The notes: generated by a model not told the origin, from the letters alone. DNA of 64,000 bases from Anadara kagoshimensis (GCA_021292105.1 CM037861.1:52478920-52542919), one strand, 5' to 3'. Numbered from the stretch's first letter, positions 45,018 to 57,189 are shown. A program made the numbers and translations.

Positions 45018-45582
45018 TGAGTTATACCTCAATTATGACGCAAATGAAAGGTTATATTTGAAGCTGTATGGCAAACCTGATGACTTCAAATTTTCTATTG
45101 CCAACTTCCCTTTTCTATGCAGCAATATTTCTGCTTCTGCTTATGATGTATTTGTTTTATAATTAATAAGCTATGGTAGAATTTGTTCCCACTACGGGAA
45201 CTTTATACAACGAAACAAACCGCTCACAGATAAATTGTTGACACTGGGATATTGCATGCCTAAGCTTATTAAGGCACTCAAAAGTTTTATGGCCGTCATC
45301 ACAATATTGTTGATAAGTATGATGTCTATGTATTCAAAATGACCCGAATGTTTGTATATTTGACATCTCATAGTTCCATGTTCCTTTCATTTCTAATTTT
45401 GATTACGCACATGGCGGTTGTAACTAGCTAAACAGAGGTGCTTATCCTTCCGGATCACTCGGCATACTTTTCCTTGTGGAAGCTCGCGTGTTTAACCTAA
45501 TTAGCCAGCTTCAAAGTTTGGTTTACTTTGCTTTGGAGTTTTGGTTTGGACATTGATTGGTATGTTTGTTTTTTATTAATCC
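45018..45582 (+). repeat. Rep-A, one of the two longest copies
   Basis: Runs from gttatacctcaattatgacg through tatttgaagctgtatggcaa, ttcccactacgggaacttta, tatggccgtcatcacaatat, tgcttatccttccggatcac to tgattggtatgtttgttttt. With the copy at 61775 it defines a family length of at least about 550 bp. Confidence 0.8.
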
Positions 45583-45832
45583 TCCATGCATAAAATAAGT
45601 AACACAATAAAAGGGTCTGGCGGTGTTTGATTGAACGAAATGAAAATTGCAATTTTAATTGTTTTTTACAAGTTTTATTTCAGCAATACAGAACAAAGCA
45701 AGCACAACTTTAACTCTAAACACAGACGTCAAGTTTAATGCGTGACCTTGCAAGTGAAAGTGTTTTTAAACTTGAACATATGATAGTCCATTCCGCAGTG
45801 TGATTAATGCTAAAACTGTTTATACTTTTGCA

Positions 45833-45875
45833 GCACAAGAGGTCGTTTTGTAATAAAATTGCTCATCTGTAGTGC
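45833..45875 (-). ncRNA. Hammerhead ribozyme-like motif, copy E (decayed)
   Basis: Minus strand. Stem I 5' GCACTA, core CAGATGAG (CTGATGAG with T4 changed), stem II loop, CAAAAC in place of CGAAAC, then GACCTC and TTGTGC as the stem I partner. Two core positions are changed, so it should not cleave. It shares flanks (ttttggtccgagcacta) with the other copies. Confidence 0.6.
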
Positions 45876-45889
45876 TCGGACCAAAATTG

Positions 45890-47237
45890 TGAAAATTTAA
45901 TTTTTTTTAAGAAATAGATGGACGAAAATGTATTTATGACCATTTTAAACAAAAAAGCATGCCATTTTCTAATGGCCTAAAATAGGGACATACGTGCATT
46001 ACGTCATGTCTGATAGATGCAGATCAAATATATAGGTTGTAGTTTTTCAGTTAACGTAAACTGTTGTCCATTTATCGTAAAATGCGGGTTACATAATCTA
46101 TGCTCTAACTGGATTCCCTGTCTTCATTTATTCTTTGAAATAAATCAAGCCCTTTCTCTAGTGACTTAAAAAATTAATCTGCGCATTAAGATTTATTAAA
46201 CCAGACAAATGAAAGCAATTAGAGATAAACTGTTTCAAGAGAAAAATATTTTCGCACCAAACAGCAAATTTTTATGTAATATTTCAGTTTAAATACTGGA
46301 ATCTATATAAGGAATCCAATTTGTGTATAAAAACCTGTGAAGACTTTCCACTGCCTCTGCTAGCATTTAAAGCGAGACTCCATTATAATGTTACTTTATT
46401 GATCGCTAGATCCGATGATTGCGTAGGTCGGTTCTTTTATGGGTTGTATTTGCGTAATAACCTTCAGGTCAGGAATACTCCTACAACGAAACTGCTACAA
46501 AAATAGAATATCTTAATGATTGCGCTGATTACACAGCTTATTTTAGACACTATATCAAACTAGCTTTCTAATTTTGGCCTCATTGCAAGCCGTGATTTAA
46601 ATGCCTTGCGGAGACATTTCCTGCGAGTAGACAGGCATTACATACTTCTACAATACATCCCTTCTTTAACGATATATTGAAAAAAATTGGTCAAATCATT
46701 GAAAGACATCTACTGAATAAATAAAAATATCTCTATTAAGTTTACACTAGATGTAATTTTATTTAGTAGAATGTTTATTGCGCTAGCAGTAAGTCACACA
46801 GTGTGTTGTGCCAGAATAACTAAATCATTGTGATTCTTATTTAATTTTCTGGAACGATACAAATAAATCTCACAACAGACAATATAATATTGTGATTGAT
46901 AATTGTTACCAATACCACAGTGGCCAATCAGATAGTCTGTTACATAAATCAGAACCTCCAAGCAGCCAATCATTAAATACTATTCATACAATTGACTAGT
47001 AAGAAGGTTAGTCGGCCAATCTGTCACATTCAACAGACCTCCAAGTCATTTAGGTCCAGCCAATAATATGTCCTTGCGCAAGTTCAGAAAACTATTAAGT
47101 TGGTTAATGGTTATGTACAAATGACATATGGAAGTCAAATAGTCTGTTTCAAACTTAACCAATGTAAAATAATCTTTTATTTATCTATGGAATGAAACAC
47201 ATTGGCACCGTACGACTGTCTATCGATTTGAGTAACA
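45890..47237. other. Nothing recognised apart from weak short repeats
   Basis: AT-rich. Several ccaatca blocks between 46920 and 47060 hint at an old degenerate repeat. A 61-codon frame at 46321 has no coding support. Confidence 0.4.
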
Positions 47238-47358
47238 ATCAAAAGCAAACATACTAATCCATATCCGAATCACAATCCAGAAGGAAAGTAAAGAGATTGG
47301 GACTGACAAGTCAGGTTAGACACGTAAACTTCCACCAGGGAAGTGAGACCAGATGCTT
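47238..47358 (-). repeat. Rep-A fragment
   Basis: Terminal half only: actaatccatatccgaatca, acttccaccagggaagtgag. The core is lost beyond agatgcttca. Confidence 0.65.
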
Positions 47359-47537
47359 CAAATGAGAAGAAATTTGTATCTGAAAAAGAGTGTTTGGCAC
47401 GGTAAACGCAACTAAGAACATGAGACACAAATAAATTAAAGAAACGGAAAAAAGACAAGAAAGAATTGTCAAGAACACAATTGCGACATAGATTATGAAA
47501 TTCCGCATTTGGACAAAATTTGTTATAACTATTACGT

Positions 47538-47795
47538 TGTGGTTATAGTATTATTAGAGGGCCGCAACCATTCCACATATTTAACAACCAATGTCAATCA
47601 TTTTAAAACAATCAGGCTTACAAAACTATCTCAACCTGTATATGGTTGAATGGTGTATCTTGTTTTTGTGGTTATAGTATTATTAGAGGGCCCGCAACCA
47701 TTCCACATATTTAACAACCAATGTCCAAAAATCATTTTGAAACAACAAGATCTAACGAAACTATCTCAACCTGTATATGGTTGAATGGCGAATCT
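47538..47795. repeat. 129-bp tandem duplication
   Basis: Two units with ttgtggttatagtattatta and ttccacatatttaacaacca begin 129 bp apart (47541 and 47670 as reference points) and differ at scattered positions and small gaps. Confidence 0.85.
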
Positions 47796-48029
47796 TTGTT
47801 TCGAAGAAGAATATGTTATATCGTATTTATAACAAGCACATCAGACAAATCAGAGGAATATAGATACCACGGTGGTGGGTTCTACGAGTATTGCCAAGGA
47901 AAGTTTACAAATGTAAACCGAATGTCTTGTAAGATCCAGATCGGGAAAACAAAACCACGCTCATCCGATTTGTTTGCTTCGACAAATAACTTTAAATGTT
48001 TTGAGGGAAAGAAATGCACTTGGATGTAG
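47721..48029 (+). other. Unassigned open frame (102 codons)
   Basis: ATG at 47721, stop TAG at 48027-48029. It is Ser/Thr/Cys-rich with YRYHGGGFYEYCQGKF and NFKCFEGKKCTW near the end. It begins inside the 129-bp duplication and is less AT-rich than its surroundings. I recognise no family and see no splice partners; it may be a gene fragment or chance. Confidence 0.15.
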
Positions 48030-48650
48030 ACAAAGCTAAAGCAATAAATCATAGGAAAGCAGATAACAGCCGTAATACAATGCTAATTGTATTCACATCC
48101 ATGGAAACATAAAATCCTTGCAAGAACCACCAAAAATAAGCAGCAACAAAGTTAAAACAGAAAAAGGTCGTAAAATGTTTGTAAAATCAAAACTAAAGTT
48201 ATGTATATGACTGTTTCTATTTGAATTGAGATGTGTCCCAGTTTTCAAAATGTTTTTAATAATGCTATGAGATAGTGATATGAACATGGATTAGTATATT
48301 TTACGGTTAATTAATTATCGAATAGTGTGTTATTCGGGTTTGTTACTTTGAATGCTTTCAATGTTCTGGCATATTTTGTATGCAAATCTTGGAGTTAAGT
48401 TCATCAGCTTATTGAATAAAATGCATGGAAAATGGTTCTAGTATATAAAAAACCAACCTACATTGGTTAATAACAAAGTCCAAGGTGTGTGATATCGTTG
48501 ACTTTGAGTCCATCTTAAAGTACACGAATTAAAAAACTTAACATATTTCTCCAAAACGATATGCATCTTGCCTCTTGTCTTGTTAAAATTTGACAACTTC
48601 ATCAAAATAACAAATATATACTTTCGCAACTTCGCCATCGCGTTTTCGAT

Positions 48651-48652
<2 letters not shown>

Positions 48653-48687
<35 letters not shown>
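48653..48687. repeat. (CT)n microsatellite
   Basis: About 17 CT units just before the 84-bp duplication. Confidence 0.95.
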
Positions 48688-48689
<2 letters not shown>

Positions 48690-48693
48690 TTAG

Positions 48694-48861
48694 GTTGCTG
48701 GAGCGACGGTGCGATAATTCAAAACTTGGACCTAATCGGGTACCGTACGCATCGGTTGAATAACATTACATCATCAGGTTGCTGGAGCGACGGTGCGATA
48801 ATTCAAAACTTGGTCCTAATAGGGCACCATATGTATCGGTTGAATAACATTACATAAAGAG
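48694..48861. repeat. 84-bp tandem duplication
   Basis: Two copies starting gttgctggagcgacggtgcg (48694 and 48778) differ at only a handful of positions. Less AT-rich than the flanks. Confidence 0.9.
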
Positions 48862-48869
48862 TTTTAAGG

Positions 48870-49690
48870 AAAATCAATATAAAAAGATTTGTTCTGATGA
48901 ATGAATTCTCTAAATCTATCGTGAGATATCGATCAGCATGAAACACAAAACACAATGCTCTCGTAAAACACATTTACCACATCAAAGACAAAATTTTATA
49001 TATGTTTTACTCAATGTGCATTAGTTAGATTACAGGATCATAATGATTCTTCAGATATGCAGCATCAAGCTGCATTATTACGTTGCATCGTAAAATGTCC
49101 TCTTTTAGATAACATATTATACAATATTTGCTTATGAAACTGGGAACACAATAAAGCAAGTCGTATTTAGGTTAATTTCTTAAATTCATTTAAATGTGGT
49201 TCATAATTATGTAACTCGTTTGTTATGGGTGTTCAGATAACGTGGAAATCTCTCCATCATCAATCACTCTGTAATTTTATTATTATTTTTTAAAATGTTA
49301 GGGAAAATGGACACTGTATTTACAAAATTTTTAACAGATATCGTAACATTACTTTTTTACTATTATCAAATTGTGTCTCAGAGCACATTATTCTACATTT
49401 AAGATTTGAGTGGTTGATTAATATGGTGTAATACTGACCACAATCATATAGACAAAGACGACAGACCAGTTCAACAATTTCCTTCTTAAGGTCAATATAT
49501 TATACGCATACATTTATAACATTCAGAACGCTCCAAACACGATGAGATCTTTTTTCTTTTCTTTTTTGTAGAGAGATTAAATAATCACAAAACATTTACT
49601 TATCAAGCTGAAGACATTTGTATATAATTTGCATTATTTTGACTTAAGCAATCAACCATTTAAGTTCTTTTATTTTGTAGAGAATGTATT
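48870..49690. other. Nothing recognised
   Basis: AT-rich with no repeat or frame I can support. Confidence 0.45.
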
Positions 49691-49697
49691 GCTGCGA

Positions 49698-49812
49698 ATC
49701 AAAAACAAACATACTAATCCATGACCGAATCACAATCCAGAAGCAAAGTAAAAACTTTGGAACTGAAAAGTCAGGTTAGACACGTGGACTTCCACCAGGG
49801 AAGTGAGGCTTA
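49698..49812 (-). repeat. Rep-A fragment abutting an opposite copy
   Basis: Reverse terminal half (actaatccatgaccgaatca to accagggaagtgaggctt), directly followed by a forward Rep-A stretch. Confidence 0.7.
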
Positions 49813-49814
49813 GA

Positions 49815-50345
49815 GGTTGTTCCCAGTACGGCGACTTTATACAACGAAGCAAGCTGCTTACAAATAAAGTGTTGACTCTGTGATATTGCAAGCCTAGACT
49901 AATTGAGACCCATAAAAAGCTTTTTAGCCGCCATCACAATATTGATAAGTATGATGTTTTCTGTACCCAAATTATATATTTGACGTCACATGCTACATTC
50001 ATTCTAAAATTTGATTAAAGTTTTTACTTTGCTTCTTAAATGTGATTCGGATATCGATTAATATGTCTGTTTTTGATTACACACATGACAGACGTAACTA
50101 ATAAACAGAAGATGTTTACCCTTCCGGAGCACACGGTCTTACGTCCCTGGTGGAAGTTCAAGTGTTTACTTAATTTGCCTCTTTTTTGTAGTTTTTACTT
50201 GGTTTTGGGATTGTGGTTTGGGCATGGATTGGTAGGTTTGTTTTTAATTTGGTTTTGAGGTTGTGATTTGGACAAGAATTAGCAGGTTTGTTTTCTTTGT
50301 TTTGGGGTTGTGATTTGGACATGGATTGGTAGATTTGTTTTCAAT
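49815..50345 (+). repeat. Rep-A composite (forward)
   Basis: Starts ttcccagtacggcgacttta, passes agccgccatcacaatattga, has an early terminal part (tttttactttgcttcttaaa), then a second core tgtttacccttccggagcac, and ends with three near-copies of ggttttgggattgtggtttg. It looks like one copy inserted into or recombined with another. Confidence 0.7.
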
Positions 50346-50549
50346 TATATACTAACTATTAAGATCTATATTGTTTTTATGAAAATGAAAATGTAAACAA
50401 AAATTAATTCGTTTATCTAATACCGTGGCATAACAGTCTTATTACTATAATGGTATGCATCCACTTTTGACTCGAATTAAGCATAACTAAATTAACCATA
50501 TATTGACATATGTAAGATATATATAAACGAGTCATAATTAGTTTGATAT

Positions 50550-50905
50550 ACTCTATACAACGAATCAAAGTGCTTACAAAAAAATTGACGACGCAGTGAT
50601 ATGGCTAGCCTAGGTTTATCAAGACCTCTGAACGTTTTATGACCGTCATTATTTTGTCTCTGTATCCAAAATTACCCTGGATATATTTGACGTGCATTCA
50701 GTTTCATGTTCCTTTCAATCTCAAGTTTGATTACACACGTGGCAGGAGTAGCTAGCTAAACAGAAGATGCTTTCCGAAGCACCCAACCTCGCTTTCCTGG
50801 TGGAAGCCTATGAAATTACTTAATTTGTCAGTTTCAAAGTTTTTACTTTGGTTTGGGATTGTAGTTTGGGCATGTATTACAATGTAGTATGTTTGGCTTG
50901 ATTTA
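50550..50905 (+). repeat. Rep-A copy, long
   Basis: From ctctatacaacgaatcaaag through ttttatgaccgtcattattt and the shortened core gatgctttccgaagcaccca to gggattgtagtttgggcatg. Confidence 0.7.
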
Positions 50906-51272
50906 GGTTTTTAAATTATTTTACCTTCAATGTGACTGACACAATTAACAAATGTGACTTTTGCATTATAAGGATGCATTTTCATAAGACGGTCAAACTC
51001 CCTTAATTTATTAAGAAAACACACTACTTTTTATAGGGTGTAATGCATAACGATTTTCAACATTTTATATTTTTCATTCGATTTTACCAATATTTGGAAA
51101 GTATTCTTTAAAAATCACATTTTCCTGATTCAGTATTTCTTTTATATTTTTCCGTTAGGGTATGTTAATGTACGACTTTTTTAATTTTTTTTTCATTTTT
51201 ACCAATATTTGGAAAACGTTCTTCAAAAAACACAATTCCCTGTTTAAATATTTTTTATACTTATCCCCCGAG

Positions 51273-51620
51273 TTAGATCACGATATAATGCATGTAGTTT
51301 TTGATGATTTTTGAACAAAGATAATTCATTTTCATTTTTAATGAATGATTGTTAAAATACATATTAAGGAACTTTAATTTCAAAAAGCGTAACATCTTTT
51401 TTTGGATACCCCTGTTTTGTTCCAAAATTTGAAAATTACAATACTCAAACACTACTTGTTGCAAGAACGTAATTTTCACACGGTTCAATGGGATCGTAGT
51501 TGTAAAATTCATATCAATTTGTAACCAGTGATTCATTTTTAAACGTTGCAGTTTATATTCATCTGATATTCCAGTCTCGTTGAAGTATCGTTCGCCAATT
51601 ATTTCCAACATATGAACCAA
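51273..51620 (-). other. Unassigned open frame (about 115 codons)
   Basis: Opens at a TTG at 51620; the first ATG is at 51611. It contains GISDEYKLQRLKMNHWLQID followed by a PLNRVKITF stretch. The spacing of NHW and PLN is faintly like the E.HWI..L.T..P.GLN blocks of some retroelement proteins, but the match is too weak to name. The last part is Lys/Asn/Phe-rich, as expected for chance in AT-rich DNA. Confidence 0.2.
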
Positions 51621-51804
51621 TGGTGGAAATCCTTAATGGTTTTAATAATTATGATGATCCCATTAAATAAAAACTATTTTAAAAATATATATTTACAACA
51701 AGTAATTATTATCAATTTTCATAAAATAAGGACCGTGGTTTTATAATAGACAAGACGGGAGAGATAATAAAAGTCATCTTTACAAAAAAAAAAACGATAT
51801 CTCC

Positions 51805-52160
51805 TGCCTATCAAAAACAAACATACCTATCCATGTCCAAACCAAAGTCACACTTTGAAAATGGCAAATTACAATAAAACTTTCCACCAAGGAAGTGAAC
51901 AGGGTGCTCCAGAAGGATAGGTAACAACTCTTTAGAGCTAGCCATGTGTGTTATCAAAATTGGGAGTGAAAGGAACATTTGACTGTAGGATGTCAAATAT
52001 AAGGTAATTATAGATACAGAGACACCATACATATCAACATGATGACAGCCATATTAACATTTGAGAGCTCTGATAAACCTATGCTTCCAATATCCTTGCG
52101 TCAATGTCATTTCTAAGCAGCTTGCGTCTTGGTATAAAGTTCCTGTAGTGAGAATAAACA
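51805..52160 (-). repeat. Rep-A copy, long
   Basis: Reverse orientation from caaacatacctatccatgtc through gtgctccagaaggataggta and catgatgacagccatattaa to cttggtataaagttcctgta. The plus-strand hammerhead copy follows about 70 bp further on. Confidence 0.75.
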
Positions 52161-52229
52161 CTACCGTGCATTTTGGTCCTTGGATTTCTTTTCAACACAT
52201 TGGAAAACGTTTTGGTTTCATTTGGTCCA

Positions 52230-52275
52230 TGCACTACTTATGAGAAATTGTATTCCGAAACGACCGTCTAGTGCA
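52230..52275 (+). ncRNA. Hammerhead ribozyme-like motif, copy A
   Basis: Plus strand, 46 nt. Stem I TGCACTA and TAGTGCA pair perfectly (7 bp). Between them lie CTTATGAG (consensus CTGATGAG, G5 changed), a stem II hairpin with ATTGTATT, CGAAAC, loop GACC and the cleavage triplet GTC just before TAGTGCA. The layout is a complete type I hammerhead; the G5 change probably disables this copy. Confidence 0.75.
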
Positions 52276-52689
52276 TTAAAATTTAGACTGGTAAACTATG
52301 TAATTGAAACAAATATTAAAATATGTACACCATAACCAGGTATATATATGACAAAAGCTTCGGATTTCACACAGTAATAATTAATTGAATTTCGACTGTT
52401 CTGTTTGTGTTTGATCAGAATCAGTCCGTTTCTGAGTAAGAGCATCAAATTCATCATGAAAGCCACAAATTGAATAGTTTGTCCAATACTATATGATTGA
52501 TATGAAAATAAAGCAGGGAAATACTGATGCTTAACCAAGCCAGTTGGTTATCTGGAAAAAAAACAAGTGAGTCGACAGACATTCCATATAAATTGTTAAG
52601 ATCAAATGCCAAATCATGAATGTAATGCAAAAGAAGCTTCTTCAGACATGTCAACGTCAATAACTAGCGTAATAGTTTTGATGTGAGTG

Positions 52690-53300
52690 TTATGTACAGT
52701 AAAAGCATGACTAGCTACAACTTTCAGCTATATTAATTATGCACAGTAATTCAAGTAACGTAATTGCATATTATACCAGTTTTGATTTTACAACACTAGA
52801 CGGCCATTTCGGAATACAATTCCTCACCAGTAGTGCTGGGTCCAAATTTGTTAAACAAATTTTTTTTCAAGATCTTGAAAAGATACTTAAATGACCAAAA
52901 TATACTTGTAAGATATTAATTCAGTTTGTGATCAAAATTATAAAGAGTAATAATTTTAGTATCTAGACGTACAAATATGAGAATCTGTCTCATAAAGAGT
53001 GATGATCTCTCCAGCAAGGTAAGGTATTAGTACAGTTTGTGATCAAAAGTATAAAGTGATTCTCTGCATACAACTTTTACATATTAATATAGTACAGTTC
53101 TTTTACAGGAACGAAAGATATTAGTATAGTTTGTCATCAAAAGAATAAAGAGGTTATCCACCTACAACTTTTAGCTATATTAATATTGTACAACTCTCTA
53201 TCAGTAACGTACAATAATTTGTGATAAAAACAATAATCAGTAATATTTAAATTTTCTAAGATGTACAAATATGAGAATATGGCTCATAAAGATTGATGTA
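52690..53300. repeat. Degenerate tandem region around hammerhead copy B
   Basis: Blocks such as ctacaacttttagctatatt, gtacagttcttttacagg and tttgtgatcaaaa recur at loose spacings of about 85-115 bp or multiples. Copy B lies near the left end. Confidence 0.5.
52793..52836 (-). ncRNA. Hammerhead ribozyme-like motif, copy B
   Basis: Minus strand. Stem I GCACTA with TAGTGT (one wobble), core CTGGTGAG (A6 changed), stem II GGAAT-TGT-ATTCC, CGAAAT, loop GGCC, cleavage triplet GTC. The downstream flank (aaaactggtataatatg) is shared with copies A and D. One invariant core base is altered. Confidence 0.75.
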
Positions 53301-54571
53301 TTAAACCCACTGAATAAAGTAATGATTATGTATGAAATAGAGATATTTGGAACGGCATCAAATGATGTATGTCTTATAGCAAATACACGGTACCACACAT
53401 CATTATTATGTGAAACACTATATCAATTTACATATACAACATTTCCCATTACCTAGAGATGTTGTAAAACCGAGGAAGTAAATATACTTTAGCAAATTAT
53501 AGGCTACAAAAGCAGTAAAAATCTAATAAAATTCTACAATTCTTTAAAACATTTCTGTTTTTATTGTCTATGGTTCAATCAATGTCGGTAACATAACATG
53601 TACATGTCTCAAAATTTTTACGATTCCAATATCATTAATATTTTTTATAAATATGTGTTAAAATTTCATTAAAAACTGGAGTGTTAAAACATACTCAATA
53701 GGTTCGTGTAAAATTGAATTTTATACCTTAAAATTTATACACTGGAAGCCGTGATGTAATTACACAGCTCAGAACTTAATTAATTTAATAAATGGACAGA
53801 AATCAATAAAAACGCAATGGAATGTTCAAATGAAAAACGAAAATCTAATGGTTATTAGCGGCAAACAGACTAATTTTCCTGATCAATTTCAGCGCTATTA
53901 GCTACAGACTAGTATATTCTCTGATTATTAGGTTGTAGTTGAGTATATCGTGTCTACTGTCTAAGAACTCAGAAATGCGTGCCGCTGCTGATGCTGTTAT
54001 CGACCACTCTCGTCTGCTTATAATTGCCTTTCGTGGTTGTTCTCAAAAACCTATAAACCAATGTTAGGCCATTTGCCTGAGATGGACATAAATATAAAGC
54101 ACTGGCCATTATAAGTAATAACCTGAAAATTTACCATTAAATTAGAGGTGGGCTCTACCAAAATGTATGTGATTTAAAATCCGCACAAAATATATGTTGA
54201 ATGACGATACATAAAAATACCTATCCTGGATAAAACGTTTTATGTAATTATGGCGTATGTAACATGACTTGTCCATCTATGAATTTAGGAAATGATAGAA
54301 ATATACACCAATATTAGAAGACCATTCTTTCATAAGTCTATATTCAACTTTCTCCAAATAAAAGTATACTTTTATCAGAGACTTTGAATTTACTCAATTT
54401 ACTCTCATAGTGTAGTATCTAATTATGCTTAAATATAACAGTGATTTAACTCTTCTATTGATACTGCCGCCAAAGTGGAATTCGAACCCCACAGCGACGA
54501 GGTATTAATATTAAATGCTGTTACTAACAGCAAGCGGTGCTTATATTACCAAAAGGTTTCTTTTTTAATTT
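53300..54571. other. Nothing recognised
   Basis: AT-rich; a short GC-richer segment at 53965-54030 has no gene-like structure. Confidence 0.45.
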
Positions 54572-54888
54572 TTAATATTGCAGGCCTAGGCTTATCAAGG
54601 CCATAAAAAAGTTTTATGACCGTCATCACAGTATTGTTAATAAGTATAATGTCTCTGTATCCAAACTTACACTTGAAATAGTTGACGTCCCGTAGTTCCA
54701 TGTTTAATTCATGCACAATTGTTTTAACACAGCTAGCTAGCAGGAGGTGCTTACTCTTCTTCAATGGCAGCCGTTGTCATTCCCTGGTGTTAGTAAACAT
54801 ATTTAACCTAATTTACCAGCTTCAAAAGGTGTTACTTTACTTTTGTATTGTGGTTTGGACATGTATTGGTATGTTTGTTTTTGATTGA
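54572..54888 (+). repeat. Rep-A copy, long
   Basis: From tttaatattgcaggcctagg through ttttatgaccgtcatcacag and gaggtgcttactcttcttca to ggacatgtattggtatgttt. Confidence 0.75.
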
Positions 54889-55460
54889 TGCATGTGCCAA
54901 ACATGAAAGCTTTTTTTTAAATAATTTGATAATGTGAGAAGTTCCTTTTTTAAATAATAAATAAACATTATGATATCCATTCTCTCTTGTGATATCACCA
55001 ATGTGTTAAGAGAATGTATGAACGATTAGAAATCACACAAAATACAAGACCAATCTACATAGTGCTGTTCACACATTATTTCATTTTAAATGCATAGTAG
55101 ATTTATTACGGCGTCAACCGTGGTCCTATTGTTTGAAGACACTGATGCTTAACCAAAAAGCTCAGTGAAAGTTTCAAAATATCAATAACACATAGTTTGA
55201 TTGTAGACAAATCAAATCTATTATAAAAATATTTTCTGATTTTACATAGTAACGTCTTTAACTTAATTTTCAATATTAAGTATTGATTAATGCACACGAT
55301 ACAATTGTTCGCTGATCAAATTCTAGAACTAACACACGATTCGAATTAGACAATCGAGACAAAGATACAAATAACTACGGACACGCTCCCTTGCACGGGA
55401 AGGGTTACCTGTGTTCAACGCCACTTACACCACCATATTTCTTGAGTTTTGTGTTGGTGA

Positions 55461-55890
55461 CACTTGATTCAATGTACGAATTTGGTAAAAAGTAGTAAAA
55501 ATAGGAAATGTGCTTACGCGAATTTGTAAAGGGAAAGTCCATGTTCTATCGTGAACTTGTACTGAAGACACTGTTGTTGTCTATGAAGACAATATTGTTG
55601 TGTATGAAGACATTAATTGTGTATAAGCATTTGCTTCTATAGGAAAAAGTACATTCATAACGTGAACTTGTATAGGAAAAGGAACACTTGATTCAGTGTA
55701 CGAATTTGGTAAAAATAGGAAATGTGCTTACGCGGATTTGTATAGGGAAAGTCCATGTTCTATCGTGAACTTGTACTGAAGACACTATTGTTGTGTATGA
55801 AGACACTATTGTTGTGTATGAAGACATTAATTGTGTATAAGCATTTGCTTGTATAGGAAAAAGTACACTCATAACGTGAACTCGTATAGG
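55461..55890. repeat. 224-bp duplicated leader of the minisatellite
   Basis: Two copies starting cacttgattcaatgtacgaa (55461 and 55685) contain gaagacactattgttgtgta sub-repeats and one early 34-bp-like unit each. A fragment (gaagacatttattgtatatt) reappears after the array at 57155. Confidence 0.8.
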
Positions 55891-57095
55891 AAAAGGAACA
55901 TGTCCTAACGTGAACTTGTATTGGAAAAGGGCATGTCCTTACGTGAACTTGTACAGGAATAGTGCATGTCCTAACGTGAACTTGTATAGGAAAAGTGTAT
56001 GCCCTAACGTGAACGTGTAATAAAGGAAAAGTGCATGTTCTAACGTGAACTTGTATAAGAAAAGTGCATGTCTTAACCTTAACGTCTATAGGAAAAAGTG
56101 CATGTCCTAACGTAAACTTGTGTAGGAAAAAGGGGATGTTCTAACGTGAACTTGTGTAGGAAAAAGTGCATGTCCTAACGTGAACTTGTGTAGGAAAAAG
56201 TGCATGTCCTAACGTGAACTTGTGTAGGAAAAAGTGCATGTCCTAACGTGAACTTATATCGGAATAGTGCATGTCCTAACGTGAACTTGTGTAGGAAAAA
56301 GTGCATGTCCTAACGTGAACTTATATCGAAATAGTGCATGTCCTAACGTGAACTTATATCGGAATAGTGCATGTCCTAACGTGAACTTGTGTAGGAAAAA
56401 GTGCATGTCCTAACGTGAACTTGTGTAGGAAAAAGTGCATGTCCTAACGTGAACTTATATCGGAATAGTGCATGTCCTAACGTGAACTTGTGTAGGAAAA
56501 AGTGCATGTTCTAACGTGAACTTGTGTAGGAAAAAGTGCATGTCCTAACGTGAACTTGTGTAGAAAAAACGTGCATGTCCTAATGTGAACTTATATCGGA
56601 ATAGTGCTTGTCCTAACGTGAACTTGTGTAGGAATAAGTGCATGTCCTAACGTGAACTTGTATAGGAAAAAGTGCATGTCCTAACGTGAACTTATATCGG
56701 AATAGTGCATGTCCTAACGTGAACTTGTGTAGGAAAAAGTGCATGTCCTAACGTGAACTTATATCGAAATAGTGCATGTCCTAACGTGAACTTGTGTAGG
56801 AATAAGTGCATGTCCTAACGTGAACTTGTGTAGAAAAAAGTTCATGTCCTAACGTGAACTTATATCGGAATAGTGCATGTCCTAACGTGAACTTGTGTAG
56901 GAAAAAGTGCATGTCCTAACGTGAACTTATATCGGAATAGTGCATGTCCTAACGTGAACTTGTGTAGGAATAAGTGCATGTCCTAACGTGAACTTGTGTA
57001 GGAAAAAGTGCATGTCCTAACGTGAACTTATATCGGAATATTGCATGTCCTAACACGAACTTGTATAGGAAAAGTGTATGCCCTAACGTAAACTA
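55880..57095. repeat. 34-bp minisatellite with two interleaved unit types
   Basis: About 35 head-to-tail units of gtgcatgtcctaacgtgaac plus a variable tail. Tail type 1 is ttgtgtaggaaaaa (34-bp unit); type 2 is ttatatcggaata (33-bp unit). From about 56230 the types follow an AB/AAB order. The first units are diverged, the central ones nearly identical, and the last ones decay again. Confidence 0.93.
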
Positions 57096-57189
57096 TATGT
57101 TCTAATTATCTGTAATGATGTACTGAAGAGTAATACAAGACACTATTGCTGTGTATGAAGACATTTATTGTATATTAACATTTGCTGAT

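Noticed and set aside
51273..51620. F5/8-type lectin-like or GIY-YIG retroelement domain in the minus frame
   Set aside because: The NHWLQID...PLNRVKI stretch gives only a partial, ambiguous resemblance to either family. It is listed as unassigned.
55880..57095. Regular 34-bp array as a CRISPR array
   Set aside because: Units are contiguous with no unique spacers, and the host is an animal. It is a minisatellite.
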